The notes: a model not told the origin generated them from the sequence alone. DNA of 9,083 nucleotides from Chloroflexota bacterium (GCA_013695505.1 JACDAH010000538.1:1-9083); one strand, 5' to 3'. Positions 1-7,211 are shown, numbered from the stretch's first letter. Numbers and translations: made by a program.

Positions 1-21
1 CGCGCGTCTGCTATGCGGCGA

Positions 22-1455
22 TCAGAAGCCGTACTTCGCCTTGTTGGCCACCAGCTGCTTGCTGATGTTCGTGGCGGCCTCGTCGAGGGCGGCCTTGGCG
101 TCCTTCTTGCCGGTGACCGTGGCGACCGCTGCCTGACCCGCACCCTGCGGGCCGAAGAGCGCATCGCCGGCGGCCGGGATGGGCGGGAAGAACCGCGCGT
201 CCGGCTGCTGCTCCGCGATGGCCGAGACGCCCGGCAGCGCCTTGAACTCGGCGGAGTTGCGAACTGACTGCCGGGCGGGGATCTGGCCGGCCTTCGCCCA
301 CTCGAGCGAGTGCTCCGAGATCCAGGCGATGAAGTACTCCGATCCCTGCTTCTCCTCGGCCGACATCTCGCGTGTCGTGATGCCCATGTGATGTGAGCCT
401 GACCAGACGCCCTTCCCGAAGAGCTGGGGGACCGGTCCGGCGCCGAAATCGGCCTTCAGCGCGTCGGCGTAGCCATTGGTCTCCCAGATTCCCGAGAAGA
501 CCATGCCGTTCTTGCCCTGTTTGAAGGCAGCGATCTCTGCGTCGCTCTCCGTGCCTTTGGGCGAGATGCCCTGGTCGACCAGGCTCTTCCAGAAGTTGGA
601 GGAGTCGATCCCAGCCTGGCTGTTGATCAGCGACTGGCTGTAGTCAGCGTTCGTCCACTCGCCGCCGAGCTGGTAGAAGGTCGTCGCCCACTCGATGCCG
701 AGCAGGAAGTTCGCGCCGCCGCCGCCCTGGACGACCATGAAGCCCGGGACACCGGCCTTGTCCGTGATCGCCTTCGCGGCGGCCACGAACTCGTCCTTGT
801 TCGTGGGCGGCTTCTCGGGATCCAGGCCCGCTTTCGTGAACAGGGCCTTGTTCCAGTAGAAGCTCATCGTGTGCGTGTCAAGAGGGACGCCGTACCGCTT
901 GTCCTTGTACAGGCCGTTCTTCCAGACGTCCGCGGTGAAGTCCTTGTCGCTGAGCCCGAGGGCGGTGATCAGATCATCGATCGGGCTGAAGATCCCGTCG
1001 GCGGCGTTCTGGGGGATCGCATCGAGGTGGACGATCGAGACCTGGGGCAGCTTCTTGGCCGCCTTGGCCGCGTGAAGCGACGCGTACAGGTCCTTCTGGG
1101 TCGAGAACTTGACCTTGACGTTCGGCGTCTCGGCGTTGAATTGATCCACGATCTTCTTGAGGAATGGTCCGTCGCCGCCCGTGAACGGATTCCAGAAGTC
1201 GAGGTTGACGGCCGTCGCGGGTGGCTGGATCGCCAACCCGCCGCTGCCGCCGGCAGCAGCGCTGCCGCCCGGAGCGATGCTGCCGCCGGCCGGGGGTGCC
1301 TTCGCCTTGCCGCCGCCGCACGCGGCGATGATTGGTGACAGTGCGGCCATGCCGGCCCCGATGCCCGCCAGCTTCAACAGGTCGCGCCGACTGACGGATC
1401 GCGTCGCCATCTCCACCGCGGCGTCGAGACGATCGGTACTCTCGTCGATTGCCAC
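22..1455 (-). CDS. ABC transporter sugar-binding lipoprotein (extracellular solute-binding protein family 1), Tat-exported
   Basis: Predicted lipid-anchored substrate-binding subunit of a carbohydrate ABC importer, 477 residues, normal for the UgpB/MalE-like family 1 (COG1653). The N-terminus carries a twin-arginine motif SRRDLLK (residues 22-28), a hydrophobic stretch and a lipobox IAAC ending at Cys46. A Gly/Pro/Ala/Ser-rich linker of about 30 residues follows. The mature part starts near VNLDFWNPFTGGDG and contains the family hallmark GVPLDTHTMSFYWNKALF followed by KAGLDPEKPPT. The GTG start at 1455 was chosen because AGGAGG lies 6 bases upstream; a frame extending to 1479 lacks such a site, and the ATG at 1408-1410 has its GGAG directly abutting. 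It is divergent from the regulator gene and downstream of a conserved 34-base element. The permease genes expected next to it are not in the window. The ligand cannot be read from sequence; the neighbouring hydrolases suggest plant-type oligosaccharides. Confidence 0.93.
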   Translation of the reverse strand: MAIDESTDRLDAAVEMATRSVSRRDLLKLAGIGAGMAALSPIIAACGGGKAKAPPAGGSIAPGGSAAAGGSGGLAIQPPATAVNLDFWNPFTGGDGPFLKKIVDQFNAETPNVKVKFSTQKDLYASLHAAKAAKKLPQVSIVHLDAIPQNAADGIFSPIDDLITALGLSDKDFTADVWKNGLYKDKRYGVPLDTHTMSFYWNKALFTKAGLDPEKPPTNKDEFVAAAKAITDKAGVPGFMVVQGGGGANFLLGIEWATTFYQLGGEWTNADYSQSLINSQAGIDSSNFWKSLVDQGISPKGTESDAEIAAFKQGKNGMVFSGIWETNGYADALKADFGAGPVPQLFGKGVWSGSHHMGITTREMSAEEKQGSEYFIAWISEHSLEWAKAGQIPARQSVRNSAEFKALPGVSAIAEQQPDARFFPPIPAAGDALFGPQGAGQAAVATVTGKKDAKAALDEAATNISKQLVANKAKYGF

Positions 1456-1461
1456 TGTGCT

Positions 1462-1467
1462 CCTCCT
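1462..1467 (-). promoter_or_regulatory. Ribosome binding site of the sugar-binding lipoprotein
   Basis: Minus-strand AGGAGG, 6 bases before the GTG at 1455. It decides that start over alternatives at 1479 and 1410. It sits inside the 12-base string GAGGAGGAGCAC, which recurs exactly in front of the GH43 gene at 7233-7244. Confidence 0.8.
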
Positions 1468-1518
1468 CACCCTGACCACCCGCGGGCGACCGAATCTTTT
1501 CGCTTGCGGGGTTTGCTA

Positions 1519-1552
1519 GAGTGTTCCAGCAGAAAGTAGCACGGATCGTCAA
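1519..1552 (-). promoter_or_regulatory. Conserved 34-base promoter/operator element, copy 1
   Basis: This segment matches 7107-7140 at 25 of 34 positions without gaps, in the same orientation. Both lie upstream of a minus-strand gene (63 bases before the lipoprotein start here). The identical core on the minus strand is CGTGCTACTTT; flanking conserved pieces are TNGACG upstream and CACTC downstream. TGC-TACTTT fits an extended -10 promoter (TGn-TAnnnT); TTGACG is only 8 bases upstream of it, so it is not a normally spaced -35. On the plus strand both copies also hold a weak dyad, GTGnT-N12-AGCAC (here 1521-1542). It may be a promoter, a regulator site or both. The conservation is seen directly; the role is inferred. 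Confidence 0.6.
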
Positions 1553-1592
1553 GCGCCTTTCTGCCCGTCCAGACCCGTCACGGACGCGTACG

Positions 1593-2648
1593 ATGAGCGA
1601 CGACATGCAAGAGGTGGATCGCGCCCCGGATGGCACCGGCGAGCCGTCGTTCCACCGAATCCTTCCGACCGGCAAGGCGCTCATGATCGACGCCCGGTCA
1701 CCGGACGGCGAGACCATCGCGCTCCTGAAGGCGCTCGCCAACGAGACGCGGATGGCGATGCTGGAATACCTCGGTGACCGGGTCGTCGCGCTCACCCAGA
1801 TCGCCCAGGAACTGGACCTCCCACCCTCGACGACCGCCATGCACATCGGAATCCTCGAGCGGGCCGGGCTCCTCCACACGGACCTCCAGCCGGCAAGCCG
1901 CGGGCTCCAGAAGGTCTGCTCGCGAACGTACGACGAGCTTGTCATCGACCTTCCCCGGGGGACGCACCATAGCCGGGAGCGGGTCGAGATCAGCATGCCG
2001 GTCGGCGCGTACACGTCGTTCGACGTCGATCCCACCTGCGGCCTCGCCACCTCGAGCGGGCTTGTCGGATATCTCGACGATCGCAACGCCTTCTATGAGC
2101 CGGACCGGATCAACGCCCAGCTGCTGTGGTTCCGGTCGGGATTCGTCGAGTACGTCTTCCCCGACCGGGTCCCACCCGGAGCGCGCGTCGTGTCGGCCCA
2201 ACTCACGGCCGAGGTGTCGAGCGAAGCCCCGCTCCACGACCTCGATTGGCCGAGCGACGTCAGCGTCTGGATGAATGGCGTCCGCCTTGGAGACTGGACC
2301 TGCCCGGCCGACTACGGCGGCTCGCGAGGCCGCCTCACGCCGCGCTGGTGGGAAGACAACAACTCGCAGTTCGGGGTCCTGAAGCGTTGGCACGTCAAGA
2401 ACGACGGGACCGCGATCGACGGCGTCCCGCTGTCGGGCGTCACGATCGACGACCTCCATCTAGCGCCTCGCCAACCGATCGCCGTCCGCATCGGCGTCCG
2501 CCGCGATGCAGCCAACGTCGGAGGCCTGAACCTCTTCGGCCGGCGTTTCGGCAACTACCCCCAGGATCTCGTCCTGCGGCTCGAGTACGCGACTGCGAAG
2601 CGGGTGGCGGATGCTGCCGAGGAGGCGGGCGAGCCGAACGGCTCCTAG
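1593..2648 (+). CDS. ArsR-type winged-helix transcriptional regulator with C-terminal beta-rich ligand-binding-like domain
   Basis: Predicted one-component DNA-binding regulator, 351 residues, about three times a classical ArsR protein. Residues 40-121 form the winged helix: LKALANETRMAMLEYL, then LTQIAQELDLPPSTTAMHIG (recognition helix near 77-88), then the wing and GLQKVCSRTYDELVIDLP. No metal-binding CxC-type motif is seen. Residues about 131-332 form a beta-rich domain with DPTCGLA, a Tyr/Trp-rich part and VWMNGVRLGDW (225-235). That last motif resembles the jelly-roll sugar-binding folds of GH2 enzymes, so a sugar ligand is my inference. From memory, similar long ArsR-like proteins (COG4189 type) occur in Paenibacillus and Chloroflexota. 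The frame opens at a GTG at 1521, but that start would overlap the conserved 34-base element. I chose the ATG at 1593; 1605 and 1683 are possible and no ribosome site is strong. The gene is divergent from the importer gene and abuts the methyltransferase, forming an operon. Confidence 0.88.
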   Translation: MSDDMQEVDRAPDGTGEPSFHRILPTGKALMIDARSPDGETIALLKALANETRMAMLEYLGDRVVALTQIAQELDLPPSTTAMHIGILERAGLLHTDLQPASRGLQKVCSRTYDELVIDLPRGTHHSRERVEISMPVGAYTSFDVDPTCGLATSSGLVGYLDDRNAFYEPDRINAQLLWFRSGFVEYVFPDRVPPGARVVSAQLTAEVSSEAPLHDLDWPSDVSVWMNGVRLGDWTCPADYGGSRGRLTPRWWEDNNSQFGVLKRWHVKNDGTAIDGVPLSGVTIDDLHLAPRQPIAVRIGVRRDAANVGGLNLFGRRFGNYPQDLVLRLEYATAKRVADAAEEAGEPNGS

Positions 2649-4139
2649 ATGGCGGCGCCGAGTCCGGACCCGGGCAGCGTGCGCGCGGTGCGCGAGCTGC
2701 TCCTCGCGGCCGGGTACTCGACCGCGGGCATCGCGGCAATCGGCATCGAGGTCGAGCTGGGCGTCCGCGAGCCGGATATCGCCATCCTGTCGCGGGCCTT
2801 GGAAGGGGTGGAGCCGCTTGCCACCCTCGTCCGCCTGTTCCTGCTGGGCGAGCACGTCGACACCCGTGCCCTCCCCGGCGCCGTCGAGCGCGCGACCGCG
2901 GACCTTGCCGCGGCGGGGCTGCTGGTCGTGGACGGAAGCCGCATTCGCCCCCGCGTCCGCCTCACCCCGTGGCGCGGGCTGATCGTCGCCCATGATCCCG
3001 ATCCGCCGGGCGACCTCTGGGACGAGCACGTCAGTGGTCCGACCCCGGCCGCCGACGCACTCCTGCAGTTGGTCCCAGCCGACGCCGCGCCGGGCGCCCG
3101 GGCGCTCGACATGGGGACGGGCTGCGGCCTCCTGGCGCTCGCGATCGAGGCCTCGGTTCGCGGCGTCGTCGCCACCGACATCAATCCGGTCGCGCTTCGC
3201 TACACGGCCCTGAATGCCGGCCTGAACGGGATTTCGACGATCGAGACGCGAGCGGGGAGCTGGTTCGAGCCGGTCGAGGAGGAGTCGTTCGGGCTGATCG
3301 TGGCCAACCCGCCGTTCGTCATCTCGCCGGAGTCGAGCCTGATCTTCAGGCACAGCCCGCACTCCCGCGATGAGGCCTCGCGGGATGTCGTCCGATCGAT
3401 CGCGGGCCACCTTCAGGACGGGGGATACGGGTACGCCCTCGTGAACTGGATCCAGGCGCCAGGTCGGCCGTGGCTCGACACGATCGCAGGCTGGCTCGAA
3501 GGCACCGGCTGCGACGCCGTCGTCCTGCTTCACGGCATCGACGATCCGCTGGCGTACGCCGTTCGATGGAACGTTCGCGAGCAGCAACTCCGGCCGGATC
3601 GATACCCCGCCACGCTCGATCGCTGGCTCGATCATTTTCGCGACGAGTCGATCGCGGCGATCGCGACCGCGGGTGTCGTCCTCCGTCGGCGGTCGATGCC
3701 GAACTGGCGCCACGGGATCGAGCTGACCGGCCGGGGCCGCGGCGCCGCCGGCCCCCAGATCCGGGCGATCGTCGCGGGCCAGGACTTCCTCCAGGCGCAT
3801 GACGCGGCGGATGACCTCCTGCGAACCGCGTTCACCATGGACACGCCGCACCGGCTGTACCAGACGCTCGCATTCCGAGACGGCGAGTACGTCGTCGAGC
3901 CGGCTGCGCTGGGACTCGAGGAGGGTCTCGGAATCCCGGTCGCGGTCGAGCCCGATCTGATCCAGGTTGCGCTCAGGCTCGATGGCAGCCAGACCCTGGC
4001 CGGCATCGTGCAGGAGGTGGCCGAGGCGACCGGGGCCGACAGCGTCTCGCTCTCGAATCGCTCGATTGAACTTGTCCGCGCGCTGCTCGGGCAGGGGTTC
4101 GCGGCCGCGGGTGCGGGAGGGCGCACGGGCCCGGCCTGA
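2649..4139 (+). CDS. Class I SAM-dependent methyltransferase (PrmC/HemK-like NPPF type)
   Basis: Predicted methyltransferase of 496 residues. The Rossmann core covers about 130-300. Motif I is LDMGTGCG (153-160), the acidic loop is ATDINP (Asp177 likely contacts SAM ribose), and NPPF (220-223) followed by VISP is the catalytic motif of enzymes that methylate planar nitrogens, such as glutamine side chains or nucleic-acid bases. An N-terminal region (about 40-105) and a C-terminal region (about 430-485, DLIQVALRLDGSQTLAGI) look like small helical or winged-helix modules. This N-MTase-C layout of around 500 residues is familiar from actinobacterial proteins of unknown substrate. The ATG at 2649 follows the regulator's TAG (2646-2648) with no base between them and has no good ribosome site of its own, so translation is probably coupled. 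Its link to sugar uptake is unclear; it could be a chance operon member. The substrate is unknown. Confidence 0.88.
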   Translation: MAAPSPDPGSVRAVRELLLAAGYSTAGIAAIGIEVELGVREPDIAILSRALEGVEPLATLVRLFLLGEHVDTRALPGAVERATADLAAAGLLVVDGSRIRPRVRLTPWRGLIVAHDPDPPGDLWDEHVSGPTPAADALLQLVPADAAPGARALDMGTGCGLLALAIEASVRGVVATDINPVALRYTALNAGLNGISTIETRAGSWFEPVEEESFGLIVANPPFVISPESSLIFRHSPHSRDEASRDVVRSIAGHLQDGGYGYALVNWIQAPGRPWLDTIAGWLEGTGCDAVVLLHGIDDPLAYAVRWNVREQQLRPDRYPATLDRWLDHFRDESIAAIATAGVVLRRRSMPNWRHGIELTGRGRGAAGPQIRAIVAGQDFLQAHDAADDLLRTAFTMDTPHRLYQTLAFRDGEYVVEPAALGLEEGLGIPVAVEPDLIQVALRLDGSQTLAGIVQEVAEATGADSVSLSNRSIELVRALLGQGFAAAGAGGRTGPA

Positions 4140-4180
4140 CCGTCCCGTCCCGGCCCCGTGGGCTTTTCAGGAGGCCGGGC
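4129..4180. terminator. Possible bidirectional terminator between convergent genes
   Basis: The perfect 9-base inverted repeat GCCCGGCCT (4129-4137) / AGGCCGGGC (4172-4180) spans the stop codons of both converging genes. Within its loop, GCCC-CGT-GGGC (4153-4163) forms a short hairpin followed by TTTT (4164-4167), a minimal intrinsic terminator for the plus-strand methyltransferase operon. The long loop (34 bases) and the short inner stem keep confidence low. Confidence 0.4.
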
Positions 4181-7013
4181 TGGGCCTGCGGGCGAGGTCG
4201 ACCAGCGAGCGGAGCATGACGGTGGCCAGCGGACCGTCTTCCGGTGCGAGCCGGAACGTCGTGAGGGTCAGCCGGCCGCGGCCCTGCGGAAAGCTCCAGA
4301 TCAGGGCGGCGGGGACGTGGACCCAGCCCGAGAAGATCCCGGCGACGACCTCGTCCCGATGGGCTGCCGGATCGTAGCCGGCGAGGACATGATTCGGCAT
4401 GACCTCGGCGTAGGCGAAGTCGAGCGGGTTCCGCTCGGGAAGCAGCGGCAAGGCGCCGGGGAGCAGCCAGCTCCAGGCCGTGACCCAGTCGCCGTCCCAC
4501 GGGCTGCGGTGGTCGGACGAGGTCGGGTCGGCGACGCCGCGAGCCCGGACCACGACGGGTCTGGCAAGCGGCGCGCCCGGGTCGATCGCCGCACGGTCGC
4601 GGACGACGACCAGGGCATGGGCTCCGGCCTCGACATCACTCAGCAACCCCCGGCCGATCTTGGTCGCGACCCGGAATTGCGCCTCATCCGAGGGGCGATG
4701 TCCGATCGCGGCGAGCCGCTCCCGGAGTCGCCACGATCCCAGCGGATCGTCCACGGCGACGGCCATCGGGTCATCCGCAGAGCCCGCGGATCGCGGCAGG
4801 ATCGCCAGGCGGTAGGCGTCCGCGGCGCGCGGGTCGCCGCCCCCGTCGAAAGCGCGGATCGTGAGCCTTGCGTCGCCCACAGCCCCTTCGGGCACGAGAG
4901 CGTCGAGCTGCCCGACACACCGGGCGCCGCCACTCGGCCAGTCCCGGACGGGCAGCCTGCCCTCGGCCAGGACCTTGTCGCCGGCAATCACGCTCCAGTC
5001 GATTCGGCCTCCGTCGCGGCCCCCGGCCGGGATCCGTCCATACGAGCCGAGATGGACCGTCCCGGTCAGTCGGTCGCCGGCCCAGACATCCCGCCGGGGC
5101 AGGTCGACGACGACGACGTCCTCGGCGTTGAATGCTGCGATCAGGTCGTGACCGGCCTTCGGGCCGCGGCGAACGTCGAGCAGTCCGTTCGCCTCCCAGT
5201 ACGCGTCGGCGAGCTCGGTGATGACGTAGCCCTGGATCGAATCATGTCGGCGGAGCTCGCCGATCTCGAACTGGAGTGCCTCCGCCTGGTGGCGCTGGGT
5301 GCCCTCCGCCAGCTCCTCCACCGATGACCAGACTCGGTCGAGGCCCGACGACGCGAACCGCGACGCGATGCCCGCCGGCTCGAGGTGATCCCGACCGGTG
5401 TCGAACCACCACGGCGATCGACCTTCGTCATCGACCAGGCGATCGAGCCGCGGCAGGCCCCACGTCCCGAATTCGCTCAACACGAGCGGCTCGTCACCGG
5501 TCGAGCGGGCATCTCCGTGCGGGCTCCACAGCCAGGCCGGGCGACCCGCGAACTCCTCGATGCGATGCCGCCAGCGCGACGCATTGTCGGGCGCACCGTG
5601 ATAGACGTGGAAGTCGGCGAGATCCGTGCGGACGTGAAAGTTGGGTGTGCTCCACGTGTCGCAGGCCGAGTTGTCGACGACCAGACGACCCGGATCGAGC
5701 GCCTTCAGCCAGGCGTAGGTCTCCGCGAGCCAGGTCCGGTCTCGCGCCTCCTCGCGAACGCGCGTGCCCCAGTCCTCGTTGATGATCGTCCAGATCACGA
5801 TCGAGGGGTGGTTGCCGAGCGTTTCCACCATCTCACGCAGGGTCTCGCGTCCGCGCACGGCGGCCGCCTGGGTGAAGCGCATCCAGTTGGGCAGCTCACA
5901 CCAGACCAGGATGCCGGCCTCGTCGGCGGCGTCGAGGTAGGCAGGATCCGGAATCTTGATGTGGCAGCGGAGGAGGTTCAGCCCGAGCTCCCGGGCCCGA
6001 ACGATCTGATCGTCGAGCATGGCTCGCGACGGCGGACTGGAGATCGTGTCGGCATACAGGTCCTGGTCGAGGGCACCGAGCAGGTAGATCGGTCGACCGT
6101 TCAGGAGGATGCGGCCATCGTCGGTCCGGATCTCGCGCATTCCGAACCGAGCCTCGATCCGGTCGATCGTGACATCTCGGTGGTCTCGGTCGGTGAGCTC
6201 GGCCTCGACCCGGTACAGGTTCGGACGTCCAATGTCCCAAAGGACGGGTGACGCAATGTCGAGGCGGGCCTCGCCGCTCCGCTCCTTGCCCGGCTCGATG
6301 GTCGTGCGCGACGCGATGACCCCGGCAGGGTCGCTGACGGTGAGGGCGATCGCAAGCGTTCCGGGACCCGGCCCGCCGGACGGCTCACTCGCGCCGCCCT
6401 CGAGGGCCCACGTGACCGTCGCCGACGAGCTGCCGACATCCGGCGTGATGCGGAGCGGTCCGAGCGCCGTGCGGGGTCGACGCTCGAGACGGACCGACTG
6501 CCAGAGGCCGCTCTGGCTGGCATACCAGGTCTGCTTGCCATGGGGAATCTCGGAGGCAGGCAGGTCTGGGCTCAATCGGTCGGCGGCCGCGAGATCGGCC
6601 TCGTCGGCCGGGAACGAGAGCAGCGCGTTGAGCGGATTCACGACCCGGACGACGATTTCGTTGTCCGCGCCCCAGCGCGTGGCGTCGGTCACGTCCAGCT
6701 CGAAGGACGTATAGCCCCCTTCGTGACCGCCGCAGGCCACGCCGTTCACCCAGACCGAGGCCTGGTACATGACCGCCCCGAAGATCAGGATTGCGCGCTG
6801 GCCTTGCCATGCGGCTGGGACCGCGAGCGATCGGTGATACCAGGCCGTGATGATCCGCTGGGGGCGGGCCACCTGCGCCTCCCAGCAACCGGGCACCTCG
6901 ATCTCGACGCCGGGCGGCAGCCGGTCGGGCTTCAGGAGCCGTTCCGGGTCCGCGACGAACCGCCACTGGCCGTCGAGCGAGAGTGCGTCACGCGACCCGT
7001 CGGTCGAACCCAC
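4167..7013 (-). CDS. Glycoside hydrolase family 2 protein (beta-galactosidase/beta-glucuronidase-like), cytoplasmic
   Basis: Predicted retaining exo-glycosidase of 948 residues. The N-terminal jelly-roll (about 10-178) opens with LSLDGQWRF and has VPGCWE and SVWVNGVACGGHEGGYTSF. An immunoglobulin-like domain covers about 180-295. The TIM barrel (about 297-600) has a divergent family signature, NLLRCHIKIPDPAYLDAADE, then GILVWCELPNW. The acid/base is Glu413 in WTIINEDWG and the nucleophile Glu514 in LVLSEFG, a spacing of 101 residues compatible with GH2. A C-terminal extension has a beta-rich module (about 632-720) and an alpha/beta part ending in GRGRLTLTTF...LRSLVDLA that recalls degenerate amidotransferase-like domains. 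No signal peptide or membrane segment is seen, so it likely acts on imported sugars. The frame extends to an ATG at 7166, but its first 51 residues are Arg-rich and run through the conserved element. The GTG at 7013 has GGGAGG 9 bases upstream and starts just before the domain. Substrate is not decidable: beta-galactoside, beta-glucuronide or arabinopyranoside are options. Confidence 0.9.
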   Translation of the reverse strand: MGSTDGSRDALSLDGQWRFVADPERLLKPDRLPPGVEIEVPGCWEAQVARPQRIITAWYHRSLAVPAAWQGQRAILIFGAVMYQASVWVNGVACGGHEGGYTSFELDVTDATRWGADNEIVVRVVNPLNALLSFPADEADLAAADRLSPDLPASEIPHGKQTWYASQSGLWQSVRLERRPRTALGPLRITPDVGSSSATVTWALEGGASEPSGGPGPGTLAIALTVSDPAGVIASRTTIEPGKERSGEARLDIASPVLWDIGRPNLYRVEAELTDRDHRDVTIDRIEARFGMREIRTDDGRILLNGRPIYLLGALDQDLYADTISSPPSRAMLDDQIVRARELGLNLLRCHIKIPDPAYLDAADEAGILVWCELPNWMRFTQAAAVRGRETLREMVETLGNHPSIVIWTIINEDWGTRVREEARDRTWLAETYAWLKALDPGRLVVDNSACDTWSTPNFHVRTDLADFHVYHGAPDNASRWRHRIEEFAGRPAWLWSPHGDARSTGDEPLVLSEFGTWGLPRLDRLVDDEGRSPWWFDTGRDHLEPAGIASRFASSGLDRVWSSVEELAEGTQRHQAEALQFEIGELRRHDSIQGYVITELADAYWEANGLLDVRRGPKAGHDLIAAFNAEDVVVVDLPRRDVWAGDRLTGTVHLGSYGRIPAGGRDGGRIDWSVIAGDKVLAEGRLPVRDWPSGGARCVGQLDALVPEGAVGDARLTIRAFDGGGDPRAADAYRLAILPRSAGSADDPMAVAVDDPLGSWRLRERLAAIGHRPSDEAQFRVATKIGRGLLSDVEAGAHALVVVRDRAAIDPGAPLARPVVVRARGVADPTSSDHRSPWDGDWVTAWSWLLPGALPLLPERNPLDFAYAEVMPNHVLAGYDPAAHRDEVVAGIFSGWVHVPAALIWSFPQGRGRLTLTTFRLAPEDGPLATVMLRSLVDLARRPSPAS

Positions 7014-7022
7014 CCTTCGGCG

Positions 7023-7028
7023 CCTCCC
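7023..7028 (-). promoter_or_regulatory. Ribosome binding site of the GH2 gene
   Basis: Minus-strand GGGAGG (within GAGGGAGG, 7023-7030), 9 bases before the GTG at 7013. Together with the conserved element further upstream it supports 7013 rather than 7166 as the start. Confidence 0.6.
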
Positions 7029-7062
7029 TCGTCTGGCGGCCGGCCGCGCCGCTGTACGGCAC

Positions 7063-7086
7063 GGCAGGCCGACATGCAGATCTGCC
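7063..7086. repeat. Inverted repeat in the GH2 leader
   Basis: GGCAG-N14-CTGCC forms a 24-base interrupted dyad, and its right part contains the perfect 10-base palindrome GCAGATCTGC (7076-7085). It lies between the conserved 34-base element and the GH2 start, where an operator or leader hairpin could act. No second copy was seen in the lipoprotein leader, so a role is speculative. Confidence 0.3.
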
Positions 7087-7106
7087 GAATGCCACGTGAT
7101 CGGCCG

Positions 7107-7140
7107 GAGTGATGCCGCCCAAAGTAGCACGCGCCGTCGA
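7107..7140 (-). promoter_or_regulatory. Conserved 34-base promoter/operator element, copy 2
   Basis: Gapless match (25 of 34) to 1519-1552, with the same 11-base core CGTGCTACTTT on the minus strand and the same outer pieces TNGACG and CACTC. It lies 93 bases before the GH2 start at 7013. The plus strand holds the same weak dyad GTGnT-N12-AGCAC at 7109-7130. TGC-TACTTT again fits an extended -10. The most economical reading is a common promoter or operator giving the importer and the GH2 enzyme the same control; which protein binds is not shown. Confidence 0.6.
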
Positions 7141-7183
7141 GGGCTACACGAATGACCCTCTTGCATCGGGGTCGTATCGTGGT

Positions 7184-7211
7184 TGGACAGTTCCAGCTAT
7201 TCCTGTAGAAC
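7184..7211 (+). promoter_or_regulatory. Putative promoter of the GH43 gene
   Basis: TGGACA (7184-7189, 5 of 6 to TTGACA), a 16-base spacer, and TAGAAC (7206-7211, 4 of 6 to TATAAT). Transcription would begin near 7218, leaving a leader of about 29 bases. The interval also carries a dyad GTTC-N14-GAAC (7190-7211) that could be an operator overlapping the promoter. Confidence 0.35.

Noticed and set aside
1479..1486. Palindrome CCCGCGGG in the lipoprotein leader
   Set aside because: An 8-base GC palindrome is expected by chance in such GC-rich DNA and has no counterpart in the other leader.
1521..1592. Start of the regulator at GTG 1521 (24 extra residues)
   Set aside because: This stretch coincides with the conserved 34-base element and has no ribosome site; the encoded residues are Arg-rich and precede the recognisable winged helix by a long way.
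974..2086. Minus-strand open frame of 370 codons
   Set aside because: It crosses the lipoprotein gene in another frame, the divergent control region and the regulator gene antisense; its composition is Arg/Ser-rich, typical of a GC-rich shadow frame.
2460..3851. Minus-strand open frame of 463 codons
   Set aside because: Antisense to the regulator end and the methyltransferase, which have clear motifs; its translation is low-complexity Arg/Asp/Gly-rich without any domain.
4158..5327. Plus-strand open frame of 389 codons
   Set aside because: Antisense to the C-terminal part of the GH2 gene; no recognisable motif and shadow-like composition.
7093..7098. CACGTG palindrome upstream of the GH2 gene
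   Set aside because: Six bases only, with no symmetric flanks and no second copy in the other control region.
7014..7166. Longer N-terminus of the GH2 protein starting at ATG 7166 (51 extra residues)
   Set aside because: The extra residues are Arg-rich, show no signal peptide and overlap the shared element; GTG 7013 has a ribosome site and directly precedes the first domain.
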